From Chamaea fasciata (lineage: Eukaryota > Chordata > Aves > Passeriformes > Sylviidae), in contig JARCOQ010000002.1 of the NCBI GenBank assembly GCA_029207755.1, positions 87,012,087 through 87,076,086 of the forward strand: 64,000 bases of DNA, given 5' to 3'. Both the position numbers and the translations under genes were made by a program. The notes under the pieces are model-generated. The model worked only from the letters and a program-made list of their open reading frames with translations, searched no databases and had not been told where the DNA came from. The first letter of the stretch is position 1. Every line of letters begins with the position of its first letter. Of the stretch, positions 34,019-46,024 are shown in pieces.

Positions 34019-37000
34019 GGGAAATGATTGGAAGCAAAGGATTTGAGAGAGAATACAGGATCAAAAATCTTTGGCAAAAATCTGCATAAGAAAAGAATTA
34101 AGAAATTTAAAAGGAGAGGTGTCATGAATACAGCAGAGAGGATTGAACCCTTGAAGAAGGAAAGGGACTGTAAACAACCATTTTAAGTAGGCAGGGATGG
34201 ATGGATAGGAGGTAGTTGAGCATTCAGTTCTCATGCTGTGTGTAGGCTGAGCATTTAAAAATTCTACCACTTTAGCAGGTAAAGCTATTGCACAATGATA
34301 GTAAAGTTTATGTTCAACTGTTCTGGGTAGCTTTTTAGCATTCACAGTGGCACATCTAAACAAATCATCGCACTTTTAATGAAAATCACTGTGATGTCGA
34401 TCTATGCTTTTGTTTCAAATGTTCTTGTTAGTTCCTCAATCAATGTACAAGGCAACATTTTCAAGTGCATTAAAGTAGCAGTGTTTACCACTGTTATGAT
34501 AATGATGGCTCTGTTATGCCTAACAAATATTTATCCAGTTTATCTAAATTGGTCCTCACAGTGACATTTCTAAAAATGTTTGTAGCAATTTTATTAATGG
34601 GGTCCCATATTGTATGCCATTTCCTTCAGATTTTTCTTTAAGGCTAAACTGGGGCCCAACTATTGCTCAAGCTGTACTAAGTTATGTTGTTTTTATGGTT
34701 ACATGGGTGTGTTGTCATTGAATAGTCTAACCTCATTTTATATCAGAATTTCACAAGAAGACATAGTTGATTCTATAGAAATAATGAACTGCAAGGTTCA
34801 TGGGACATGTAGTAGTCAATTTTGACAGCAGCACAGAGGAGTTCATACTGATCAACTTAATAATTAGTCCCTTAACTTTATTTGCACTGAATTGAAAATA
34901 AGAAATATATTCGGTATCAGCCATGAGGCGCTAGAAGTGGACAGAAATAGACATATGGACATCTTCATAATTAGAGCACCTTCACATCCACAAAGAAGTG
35001 TTGTCTTAACCCACACATTTTGTGCTTAATTTATCTGAGGAATATGTTGGGGAAATGAGTAAGGTCTGAGGTCTAACAGAATGATCTATTTTTAACAGAA
35101 TTTCTTTTTTTGTTCAACTTCTCTGTTTTGTAGAGACATTCATTCCAATGTCTGCAGAAAATAATCTATTAGGAAAAGAAACAAAACTGTATTTACAATG
35201 TCATCAATTATTATATCAGTTAAGTCAACACAATTATGGTTATAACATGGTGAACTGCCAGAGAAAAGCAGTCTACTTATTTACTACTAAATTTGTTGAT
35301 TCAGTGAATGCTGAAGCTGTTCATTAATTGTTCAGCATAATATTTGTTGTGTACTCTGGAATATGTATGAGAGAATGGAATGACAGGAAAGAAATAACAA
35401 AGCTGAATATTACTGCTTCTCCAAAACATTTTAATGCTAAGTACAAATTTTCACTGGAAACCAGGTAAATGTGAAAGTTGTCGTTTTTACATGATTTGCC
35501 TACACAGAAACGATTCTTCATAATTTTATCTGAGGTCAAATGTTTTTCTATATATTTTATTACTTGTTCTCTAACTTACCTTTCAAAATCTCTATGGATC
35601 ATCTATCAATAATAATTTCAAATTTCTCAACCCCTCTTCCCTAATCACCTCACTTGAAAAGATCCAGCGATCTTTTCCAAAGTTCTTTTCATTCTCCAAA
35701 ATGGATTAAGGTTTGGATTAAAGAAAGCCACAGGCAGCAGATGATCTGTCCTTGATTGTGATTTCATGTGGGTTGTTTGATGACTATGACCTGTCCTGAG
35801 CTGAGTCAGCACTCCCCTGCCGCATGCACTTTACCATTGTATCTCTAGATCATTTTCCAGACCCTATTAGCCTAAGAGTGATAGCAGGGCTGTGGTCTGA
35901 GGTGGGTGAGCACACTGCTGCACTGTTTCACCAATAGCTCCTGGTATTCGGAGGTGGCAGTTTGTCATGCTGTCAGATCTGAGTCACTGTTTTCAGGCAA
36001 GAGTAGTACCCTCAAGTAGAGCCTGAATCCCCAGCAGCTTAGTCTGGGCTGATATTCTGGCCAAGAAATCAGAGACCATGCATTCCTTTCCTAATTCTAC
36101 AAGCTGGATGGTCCCCTTACCAAAGAGAGGTTTAGAACAATACTTACACACCAAGGTGATTGTGTATTTTTTGAAACATTCATAAATTCTCTGAACTTTC
36201 TCTATTTTGTAAAATATCCCTGAGTGTAGTTTACTGTACATTGATTTTAATAAGCATTCTCTACAGACCAATATGTATAATGTTGGAAATCGTATAATAC
36301 AATTTTCCTCCACTGAAATGCTACAGAAAATTGCACATTTTATACTGACATGTGCCACATCAATAATACAGTTTTTATATCTTATTTGTAGCTATTGATC
36401 TCAACAACATAATGAAAAATTGATTTCAATGAAGTGCACTACTTCTTAAGTGTAAATTTCAATGTCAAATTATTTTTATCTATACTTCCCAATTATAGGT
36501 GAAGCTTATACATTTATATATGTTTACTTTTACAAAACTCTGGATCAGTAAATTAGATATGACAAGAATCTACTAGGTCAATAGAAACCTTGTTGCTCTC
36601 ACTAAAATATGATTCCAAAATTAAATACACTAGTTCCCTTTCTTCAACATAGAAAGAATTAAAGTTTCTGTATCTGGTATCACCTTCCCGGGCAATTTAA
36701 CAATTTGAAATAGGGTCCTAAATCTTAAGGGGATATGGGCACACAAAGTATTTTATTGTGTGGGAAAACACTGAAATTCATGCTCTCACTCTGGAACCTA
36801 CATGGCAAAGTCAAAAAAGAAACAGCATATTCTTTTGTTATCTCTTGAGACCTTATTATTTTTGAAGAAAATGTTTGTATTTGGGAAAATCTTACATTAT
36901 TAGAACTGACAAAAAATGTGAATGGCTTCCATACTGGGCAAAGGGAAGGCATTGGATTCTATTTTCTGCACTATAAAGGCGGTGTAATTTCCACACCTCC

Positions 37001-37370
37001 TTCCTACCCCTTTGGGAAGGTCAGTCTGGGAAATTCAGACTATTCTTCTACTGGGTCACAAGCAGTGGCTACCTCCAGGGAAAGATCCCTTACTCATTCT
37101 GCTTTTTGGGCACTGGGGCACTCAGCACAAAGTTACTTCTTCTTATAGAACTGCTTAGAAAAATAGCAAAACCATTGCTGAATTAATTAAAACCACTGCA
37201 TATTTCATAGTCAACCAAAGCGTTAGGTGTCCATCTAAGTCAACCTGCCTGGTTTCTTCCACTCAGTGAATAGACATGGTAAATTCTGAGATAGTAAAAC
37301 TCAACTCTTCCAAAGATGATGGGATTGAATCACCTTTCAAAGTGTCTGTCTCTTTGCATTGATGACACAG
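34019..37370. other. Unique sequence without supported gene
   Basis: No gene is supported. A minus-strand frame of 121 codons (35993-36358) lacks a recognisable domain. A Maf-type site at 35799-35811 is listed separately. Otherwise AT-rich single-copy DNA. Confidence 0.45.
35799..35811. promoter_or_regulatory. Near-consensus Maf recognition element
   Basis: AGCTGAGTCAGCA differs from the T-type MARE (TGCTGAGTCAGCA) only at the first base. The core TGAGTCA is an AP-1/NRF2/Maf core. One isolated motif is weak evidence of function, but a 12 of 13 match is rarer than a plain AP-1 core. Confidence 0.25.
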
Positions 37371-37454
37371 GCAGCAGAGAGGATTACTCCAGGCCAGCGG
37401 CCTTCAGGGCCTGTGGTTGCAGAGGGTGGATCTCGACGTAAGAGTCTTATAGTG
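37371..37454 (+). other. Candidate internal coding exon, 84 bp, phase 0-0
   Basis: A pyrimidine-containing acceptor ends in GATGACACAG (37361-37370) and the segment is closed by AGTG/GTAAGTAA, a near-consensus donor (GT at 37455-37456). The 84 bp equal exactly 28 codons. Only the codon-aligned frame is open; the other two contain stops. The peptide includes RITPGQRPSGPVVAEGG and ends SRRKSLIV, with RRKS resembling a basophilic kinase site. Four CpGs survive. A symmetric exon like this is typical of alternatively included cassette exons. I cannot assign it to a gene, and no partner exon is evident on this strand nearby. Confidence 0.3.
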
Positions 37455-37456
37455 GT

Positions 37457-40084
37457 AAGTAAATGTTGGCTTGCAATGATGCCAAAGCATTTTTAAACCA
37501 CTGTAAAATAATTAATACGTTCAGTTATCTTACTGTAATGGAGGTATATTTTAGAAATGTTCATAGGACTTCAGGTGCTAAATAGAGACGAGTGGTTTTT
37601 AGTGGTCTTTTGGATATCACTAAATAGGGTCCCAGTTCTTCAGTTTCTCAGTACAGGAAGAGAAGTGTCTTCTCAAGATAGCTGCAGATGTAATGCTGAG
37701 TGGGCAATTAAAAGGCCAAATAATTTGCAGCAATTTGCTTTTTTTAGCACTGCCAATGAAAAGAACTTGCTCAATACCTGGAGACCATCTCAGTCATAAT
37801 CTAGTGTTCAGGATCTTTTTCTATATCCCTACTAAATAACATCCTCTCTCTACCATATCTATTTCTCTTAGAGGAGAGCCTTCCTCAAAACAGGGTAGTT
37901 GGTTACTTTTGTTGTGACCAGTTGCTGGAAAGGAAGGAGTAAAGAGCCATTTCACATGCCATGGTACCAAGAAAACCTATTTTCTCTTATATATTTGTCT
38001 TTGTACCTCTCCAAACAAAATGTTTGACAGTTAGGACACCAACAATACTGCTCTCCTATAAGGAATGTTTCATTTTCATAAAGGTTGAATTCATGCTGAA
38101 GTCGGTTCTAGAGTGGTAGTATTTATAAGGTCTCCTCTTGTTCAGCTGCCTATGTTCATGACATTTGTTGACATTTGATCCTATCCATCTTTCAAATTTG
38201 GTTTATATCTATCATGAGTTCAAAATTGATTGGAAATCAAGTTGAAAGTATGATTTGAGCACAGTGGCTATTGTTTTCAGGAAGAGCCTGCATAAATATC
38301 TGATCTGAGATGATGAGAGCTATTTTCCCCCTTCACTGCACAAGCCAAATTTTGTTACAAACTGACACTGATGAAATGACCATGCTCTCCAATGCTAGAC
38401 AGGTATTCACTTTGACCTGTCCTCAGGCAGGCAGTTGGTCCACAACGGTAGGATATGCTGACAAAGAAAATGTCAAGCACTATTTCAATAAAGTCTGGCT
38501 TTTCTTGTTTCCATGCATTTGTTTGAGAATGGAGTTTTACAACTTTGCAAATTTACTTCAAGACATACTGAAGAAAAGGTCCTGAGAATTTGCATATTTC
38601 ATGGCTAATTTTTAAATACAGCCCACATATGAACTTAAAAGCTATGCACATCTTTAAAGAGAAAATGATACTCTTACGAATTAGATAATTATTGTTATTA
38701 TAGTTATGGACTAGCAAACAATGAAGGCTTCAGTGTCAGCTGGACTACATGAAGGATGCAGCAGCATACCCATGTAGAAAAGGAAATGTTTCATGCTAGA
38801 GTCCTGTTGTTCTTCATTTAATTCCAGGACATGAATATCCTTTGTGCACCTAAAAATCTTCCCAAGAAGTTAGTCTGAGCTGTATCACCACCCACAAATC
38901 AGCCAACAGGGAAAACTCAAAATAAATCACAATAATCATGTAGTGAAAGCTGAGATAATTTTCACATGACTCTTTGAAACCTAAGTGTGCCATACTGAGA
39001 CCAGGCTGAACAGTATTTTCATCACCCTAATTAACTTACTGATGTTTCAAAGCAAAGAGCATGTCAACACAGCTGTACAAGGGATGAGCACGCCTGAGTA
39101 GTTGAAAGAACTATAAATATTAAAACTAAATAAATGGAGGTGGAAACTGGAAATCTCCAGAAAGAGGCCAAGGAAAAGCTACTGGATTTAACTGGGGAGG
39201 TGCCTTTTCCTCTACTGACAGGGGGAGGGCTAGAAATTATCTAAAGCAAAATAAAAGCAAACCATCAAATAGTGAAATAACTGTTGTAATAATAGATGTG
39301 ATAAAACCATTTTTGTAAGAAGGTAATTTTTTAAATGGATGTTCCCCAATACAGGAAGTTTACAAACAGCTGTATTTTATTATTTATTATTTAAGGCAAT
39401 TTACTTGCAAACTGAATCTTTCAAGAGATCTGGCATTGGTGTCCTGCATTGCTTGATCAACTGGGATCAACCAAAGCCCAGCCACAAGGCCAGAAAATGC
39501 AGCATTCAGGTCCTCTGAGAGGATTTTCACCCATTTGAGAGAAAAAGAAATGAGGAAAAATATCCAAACCGTGTTAAATTTATGGTAAACACTGTCCAAG
39601 AGAAAAGACATGGTAATTTATGTTTCTGAGAGGTCTCATTTTAACTTCCTTAGTATTTTTCTAAGATAATAATATTTTTCTAAGATAATAATAATGATAG
39701 TATGATACTCCTCAAACTTTCTATTGAATGTCAAAAGCTAGTGACTAAAAATGACCTGCTAGAAGGGGTGCAAAAGGTGTTTCCTTCACATCATCAGAGT
39801 ACTTAGAGCTCAGTTTTCAATGAACACAGAAAAAAAATGCAGAAAATTACTCTGGCTCTTTAATCCACAGAAAAATATATTTGGCATAACCTATCAGACA
39901 CCAAAGAATTCAATTCCCTGCCCCCAGATCCTTAATGGGAAAAAAAAAAAAAAAAAGTAACCCAATTCCCACTAGACAAAATCAAAGCTTTTTTGGTGTT
40001 TTTATTCAATAGATAACTGGGAATAGTATTGAGAAATCTAAAGACATTTTTTTAGCCTTCAAGACATAACAGGGACAAGTTCAC
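37457..40084. other. Unique AT-rich sequence
   Basis: If the 84-bp segment is an exon, this would be its downstream intron. It holds a 19-bp tandem duplication (39654-39691) and a poly-A run of about 18 (39940-39957). No other feature is supported. Confidence 0.45.
39654..39691. repeat. 19-bp tandem duplication
   Basis: TATTTTTCTAAGATAATAA occurs twice head to tail (39654-39672 and 39673-39691) with no mismatch, running on into further AAT units. It looks like replication slippage. Confidence 0.85.
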
Positions 40085-40242
40085 CAGTGGGGTTTTAGAG
40101 TCTTCTTCCCTTAGAGATATTCAAAAGCTGTCCGGACACAAGTCTATGCAAAATGCTCTAGGGGACCCTGCTTGAGCAGAGAGGTTGGACTAGATGATCT
40201 CCAGTGGTCTGTTCCTGACTTACCCGTTCTGTGATTCTGTGT
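40085..40242 (+). repeat. CR1 LINE 3' end fragment
   Basis: Plus-strand tail containing TTAGAGATATTCAAAAGCTG, CTCTAGGGGACCCTGCTTGA and GGTTGGACTAGATGATCTCC, closing with CTGTGATTCTGTG. These match the avian CR1 3' UTR. Strongly 5'-truncated. Confidence 0.92.
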
Positions 40243-42029
40243 AATCAGGGTACTCTCAGTGTCTCATGGAGCAAGAAAGAGAAGGAAGAACTGTTTTGTT
40301 ACCTGTGATTTAATTACAGCTTTTGAGCTGGACATTTCAGTTAGTTGTTTTTCATTCTTTCCATGAATCCTTTTCAGTCCCTAAGAAGCATATTTACAAT
40401 AAATTTTGCAATAAATTGAAAAATCAGTTAGAGGGAGTATACCGGCCAGCAGTGGGGAGGGATGACTAGACCAGCATTTTGCAAAATTAGGCAGATGGTA
40501 CATGGCTAATATAGGGGTTTATTCCACTATTTTACACAGATAACCACAGGGTCTGGTTGAAATGCTTTGAATGTAGTCATGCTTCCTTCTGCTTTTGTAA
40601 TAGAAGCAGTTAATCCGTCCATGAACTGATATAGCTCAAGCTGAGGCTGTGGCATTGGGAGACTGAGAAAATTATGTTGTGCTGACTAAAGAATCTGAAT
40701 GATTGTTTACCCGACTAGGGTAACCAGTAATTACAACAGAGTCGGTCTACACCAAGTATCAGCAAACTGTGCTGATGGCCAAGGGATGGAAAGTTTTAAA
40801 AATTATCCTATGTTCACAAAGAGGTTCTCTACAGGCTAGACACCTCATTATACCTATGCTTTTAGAAGCTGCACACAGACTTTAACAAAGGGCGTTGATA
40901 GCCTTGATTTGAGATATGGATAACATTTCTAGGTTGCAAAATGGAAGTAAAATGTTATTTTTCACTGGCCTTGCCTTTAACATTAACTGATTTAATCTAT
41001 ACATCTTGAATAGACTTCTACAATTTTCTCTGCTGTTTTGAGGGTACTAAGGAAGCATTTTGACATCACTGATTCCCACTGACTTAGTAAACTATTCAGA
41101 AATTCTTTTGCTGGTTGTCTCTCCACATCAAAATAAGTTGCAGGATGAGAGAAATGTAACAATTTTCCCATTTTAGATAGTACATATAGGACGTGGTGAA
41201 AATGCTTTCTGTTCTCTCTTGCTCCAAACATTCTTTAGAAGAGGGTTGTCTGTGTTGCTTTGTGGGACTGTGTGCAACTGTAGAAGAAAGCATTCAATGA
41301 TTTTTATAGTTGTATAACTGAGAAAATTTAATTTAATTTAACTTGGGGAAATAGGAAGTCACATAATGACCTTCTATCCTTACCCATACTGTGTCAAACA
41401 GGACTAAAAAGCCTTCCTGCTTCACAGCATGTTAAAAATCTAATCCACATTTTACAGAACTTTTAACTGAACTTCCTGCTTTTACTTCTAAAATTTCAGA
41501 TCTTTCTTCACTTTTCCATTAACTGTCTTGGTGTCATATATTTTGATGTGGCGAATGCCATGCATTTGCATGGCATGTCCAAGAAAATGGACATTTTATT
41601 AAGGTGGCCAGGAAATGTTACCTAGTATGTATTGGGACAATACCTGGGAGTCTCTGAAGCCTCTTGCAGCTCAAAAGCACTTTTTACTTCCCTTGGGAAT
41701 TCTCTTTAGCACCATTTTGTTTAGTCTATAGAAGTCCAAGTGTCATCAAAGTAGTATTTATTTGTACAAAACTGTATAGCAGATGTCTGCAACCACAAAA
41801 CCTATAAAGTATTTTGTTGCCAATGTGACCCTGATAGTTTCAACAATTATAAACTGAAGCAGGTCTGTTTACACAAGGCTTTAGTGTTAAACTATATGCA
41901 AACATAACTATGTGAACTCAGAGTCTCTAAGACAGACACATCCATTTTCACAAATATTCCAGCAAATGAAATCTTGGAACTTGTAATCTACTAAGTATAG
42001 CACAAAGAACATGAAAATCACGATGCAGT
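40243..42029. other. Unique sequence with a double hairpin
   Basis: No gene is supported. The two adjacent inverted repeats at 41555-41592 are listed separately. The remainder is AT-rich single-copy DNA. Confidence 0.45.
41555..41592. promoter_or_regulatory. Two adjacent hairpins around an octamer motif
   Basis: ATGCCATGCA (41555-41564), TT, TGCATGGCAT (41567-41576) is a perfect 10-bp inverted repeat. Its centre reads ATTTGCAT, the reverse complement of the POU octamer ATGCAAAT. It is immediately followed by GTCCA-AGAAAA-TGGAC (41577-41592), a second 5-bp hairpin. It could be a POU-dimer site or a small RNA fold; chance is possible. Confidence 0.35.
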
Positions 42030-42150
42030 AGTACTTAGCACTTATATATAGCACTTTACATCTTCAAAGTACTGTGCTAACAATATCTAATTAATCCTCC
42101 TCAACTAATTAATCCTTTCCAGATCAGGAAGCTGAGACACATTAATTACA
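42030..42150 (-). repeat. MIR / CORE-SINE remnant
   Basis: The plus strand has CACTTATATATAGCACTTTA, AAAGTACTGTGCTAACAAT and then ATCAGGAAGCTGAGACA, matching in order the reverse complement of the amniote MIR 3' half (GCGCTTTACA, then GGAAACTGAGGC). It is heavily diverged. Confidence 0.6.
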
Positions 42151-42250
42151 ATTATTATTTATGTACTTATATAGCACCATAGGTGTGCATGCCACTATGC
42201 AGACTTATAGACTGGTCCCTCACTATTATAAGCAAGTAAAATTTGTCTTT
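42151..42250 (-). repeat. Probable second ancient amniote repeat tail
   Basis: TTATTATTTATGTACTTATA, then AGCACC, then GACTGGTCCCTCAC resembles the tail of old amniote LINE/SINE copies commonly seen in reptile genomes (tail of TTATTATTTGTATT, then AGCGCC, then ACAGTCCCTGCC type). The family assignment is uncertain. Confidence 0.35.
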
Positions 42251-45200
42251 AATACTAGTAGGAGAAACTTAGAGGCATGCAATATTTGTAGGGAAGACTT
42301 TCCCTGGAAAAGTTTACAGTTGTGCATCAGATTCTGCTGTCAGATCTTTTTATAAGAAAAAGTGGTAAAAGACATCTGGATATAAGGAGTCATGTTGCCA
42401 TTTTGGTTTTCGTGATTTTTAAAATTTTTAAAATTTTTTTTAAAAAATTGTTTTTAACAAAAAAAATCCCTTTCTTGTATGAATTTGTTTTCAAATAATT
42501 CAGACATGTTCAAGCCTCTCAGCTCATGCATTATCAACAGCAGCAACTATTACCAATGTTATATATGATGTTGTTAGATTCCTATGTTGTGTGTCTTATC
42601 TTATGAAGGATGGAGAAGATCCTGAAATAATGAATGGGTCCATTTTTTGGACAAAATATCGAAATATTTTTATATTTGCAATTCCTTTTTTAAAGATAGT
42701 CTCAATTGCCTCAGATTTTGGGTTATTGTACTGAAGGCCTTCTTTTATTCATAATGGATAATTTCCCAGTGCAGTACAAAACAGAGTTTATAAGAGAGAT
42801 TATTAATCATTATGTTAAAAATTACTTAATCTCTAGCACTAGTTCTTTGGTAGGAGTAAGTCTAAAATTAATGATACCCTGGTTCCCAGCCCTTAGATGA
42901 AAGAATATTATGGGGAAAATAGAGAATATTTTAATAATGATCAGAATGTGACCTATATGCCAATTCAGCTTCTATCATATCCAGACAGTCCTTGTTAATA
43001 GTAGGACACCATGCCAAGAAATTCAAGGCCTTTATTAGGAATAAGCTCCAGTAACCAAGATTTATTCAGAAAAAGTAATTGTTAGCAACTTGCAAGCTGT
43101 TTCAAATCTGAGCAAATTGCTGCTTGTTGAGCAATAGGTTGCTCCATTAAATGTAGACAAACGTAGGAAAACCTCCCTTCAATGTATTATGGATGGTCTA
43201 GAAATATCTTCAGAAAGAGATAGAAAAATGCATGTAATGGAAAGTATTTTTCAATCTGAATATATGTGCTTTTATCATATCCTATGATACTTGCTACATT
43301 TTAATCTCAGACTTCAAGTCTATATTTGATATTGCTCTATGAAATTCTTCATATCAAGTGGATGGAATAAATCTTCTCTTTAAGAATTTCCTAGACTGAG
43401 AAAGTATATGGCTCAGTCCCCAGAAATTAAGTTGGAGCAAAAAACAAAATTGGAAAAACTTTGGATTTTTATGTTTGTGTATTGTATATTCACTATTCTA
43501 AAATATTCAGTGCAGTTCTTCTTCTGACAAAACTTCAGAAACTATATATTTTGAATATAGATGAATGGGATTCAGTTTTTGAGGCAGTTTGCTTAGCTGT
43601 GACTAGATGTACTATGTCTATGTTATAGCTCTTGACCAAAAGTGAAGAACACATTTTGCCTGTTTTTTTTTCTCACAGCTGAAAATGTAAGGGTTATTTA
43701 GGTAAGAAGAATGTAATTTCCTGAATTGGCATTTGTCCAATACATGTGGTTCGACCTCCCTCTAATGAAGATTTGTTTATTTAAAGTAGCAGGCCACAAT
43801 CAAAGACAGAGGATATTTTCAGAGAAGGAGGTGAGGAAGTGAAAAAAGGGAGCAACAGTAAAGAATTCTAATCAGAAACAAAACACCTTAAAGTCTATTG
43901 AAACAGTGTTCTGCAGTGCTTCAATCAAGCCCAGGCTGTTTTACCTAATGCAACTGGTACTTACAAGACAAATAATATGAGCTGACGCCAACCAGTCGCA
44001 TGTTTTCATTAGGATAAGCCATTATTATAGAGTGCTTCAGATGTATTGAGTGAGGGTGACCTTTCTGCTCTCAGGGTGTAGTGGTGCAGTGCTTGGTCTT
44101 CCCATGGGCTCAGGCACCCAGGCTTAAGCTTTGCTTCAGGTCTGTGCAGAATGCCCACCAGTCAAGTGATGCAGAAATGAATAGCAGTTTACTGAGGCCA
44201 GGATTAAGTTTTGCTACTTCTTTTCTGTGTATGTCACTGGCTAGATAACTCGGAGTGCCTTAAGTATTAGAAGTGTAATTGGAAACTTAGAGCTGGACTG
44301 AAGCTGACCTCTTTAAGCTTTTAAAGCACCCAGTCTGGGGAGAACAGTCCTCAGTGCCTGTTTTTTTACAGATACTACTTTAAATTCCAATGTTTCAGCA
44401 GCCTCAGGTGAACCCCACCTTTCTCTGGCTTTTCACAGAACTAATTCAAAGCCCAGTGATGCTTTTACTTTAATGAACTTTATGAGTGACTCAAAAAGCC
44501 AATGCTAAGGAATGCACAAATACTCCATCCCCACTCCTCTGCCCCCAGGAGCTCAACATATGAATAAGTTTCATCATCATCTGAAATCAAAGTCATTATT
44601 ATTTCCTTGAGTAAACAGTGTACATTTATTACCACTATTACACACCATTACTGATAAAATTTGAATGTAAGAATTCTCACCAGTCCTCATCATTGATCAA
44701 ATTAATCTAGCTGTGAACTAATTATGATATGTTATTTAAGTCTTCTTAAAGCAACCACCTACAGCAGGATGAATTGCTCTGCAAAAATCTGAACAAACTG
44801 AAAGACAGACACAAAAGGAATTGTTGAATATGGATGAGTGCAGGAACGGAGAGACAGCTTTACCATACTCACTGACTATAGCCAGGTATCTATCATGAAT
44901 TTGGAGCAATGTATCTAATGAAATGTGGAAATGGAAGAATTGTATGGAGCATGGCTGGAGTTTGTAGGGGTCTGGAGTCCAAAGGAGTGTGCAAAACCAG
45001 ATACTGCACTGTGATTAAGGCCTTTGTCTGAAGGACAGATACAGAAGACTGGGAGATGGAAAGAACAAGTGACCAATTTTGAATTGCAAGGAAGAGGAAA
45101 GTCACTACTGATTTATATAATTAAAGGAGACCTGAGGAACCATCAGAGAAGGAAGACGACCCTAGCCAAATACTTACGAAGATGTAAGATTGATGGAGTG

Positions 45201-45534
45201 AAAAGAAAAAGGCAAATAAAGACAGGTCAGCTATAACTTGTTCTTTAGACCAGCACAGTATTATGTTTCAAGACAAAATACCCAAAAGTGGACCTATCTT
45301 GCCTCAAGTCAAATGTCTGAATGAAGGCAATGCATTAATTTAAGAGGAGGATTTTATATCAATGAGAAAAGAGAAATGATGAAGGAAAAGGAGTTTCTGA
45401 GAATTTGATCTATTTTCTGAGAATCTGCTCTTTTTTTTCATTTGTCAGTCATGAGATAAAGATGAGAATTGTAAGAATATGTGGGCAAGATGACCCTCTG
45501 AAGATGACAAGTGGAAGCTGGGGTTTAAGTGGTT
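42251..45534. other. Unique AT-rich sequence
   Basis: No gene is supported. 42410-42470 is a run of alternating A and T homopolymers. The rest is AT-rich single-copy DNA with no recognised family. Confidence 0.5.
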
Positions 45535-45636
45535 GCTTTCTGCTTCCCTTCCTCCCCTCCCTCTTCATCTCCATTCTTCTTTTTCTCCCCCATCCTCCCT
45601 CTTCCCTTCTTTTCTTCCTTGTTTCCTTTCTCTTCC
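45535..45636. repeat. Polypyrimidine tract
   Basis: About 100 bp nearly all C and T on the plus strand (CTTCCCTTCCTCCCCTCCCT type). It creates three overlapping false frames (45405-45746, 45529-45756 and 45449-45685 minus). Such tracts can adopt triplex (H-DNA) structure. Confidence 0.85.
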
Positions 45637-45664
45637 TCACACTGTGGAGTTCACACTGTGGAGT
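45637..45664. repeat. 14-bp perfect tandem duplication
   Basis: TCACACTGTGGAGT occurs twice head to tail at 45637-45650 and 45651-45664, directly after the pyrimidine tract. Probably a slippage product. Confidence 0.9.
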
Positions 45665-45977
45665 TTTTGAACAGCATGGCAACATATCATCAAAAGCAGC
45701 AAGCTCAGAGGCAGTGCTCAGGTTGTTCTCCCAACCCGCACCATGAAACCAGCTAGTTCCCGTGCACTGCTTGCTGACTGTAGCTGATTCTTTGTTGATA
45801 AAGAAGGGTCAACATATATAATCAGATTTGTGCTATTCCTTCCCATGATCAAAAGGAGGAGGTTCCTTCTTCCCTCATTTGAAATCTTTGCTGAAGTACA
45901 CAGTCAGCAAACCTCCCTACTAAGTGCCTCTACAATTATTATAGGTTTGCAGGTTTTTTTTTTCTTTCCTCACTCAC

Positions 45978-46024
45978 CTCTGCCACCCTCGATAAAAAAC
46001 AGAAACTGTGGGTTTCAATCAAAG
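45978..46024 (-). other. Exon-like segment, minus strand (weak)
   Basis: On the minus strand an acceptor (CTTCATTCCCTCATCAG) precedes 47 bp closed by GGCAGAG/GTGAGTGAGG, a strong donor. Only the frame with two leading bases is open, giving LIETHSFCFLSRVAE, and it ends on a codon boundary. The length is short and no family is recognised, so a pseudo-exon is likely. Confidence 0.15.

Noticed and set aside
33643..34125. 160-codon minus frame and overlapping 112-codon plus frame
   Set aside because: Both are produced by the A/C low-complexity tract (glycine/phenylalanine runs on one strand, lysine/threonine/asparagine runs on the other).
45405..45756. Proline/serine-rich plus frames and an Arg/Lys-rich minus frame
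   Set aside because: They follow from the polypyrimidine tract and have no domain or splice context.
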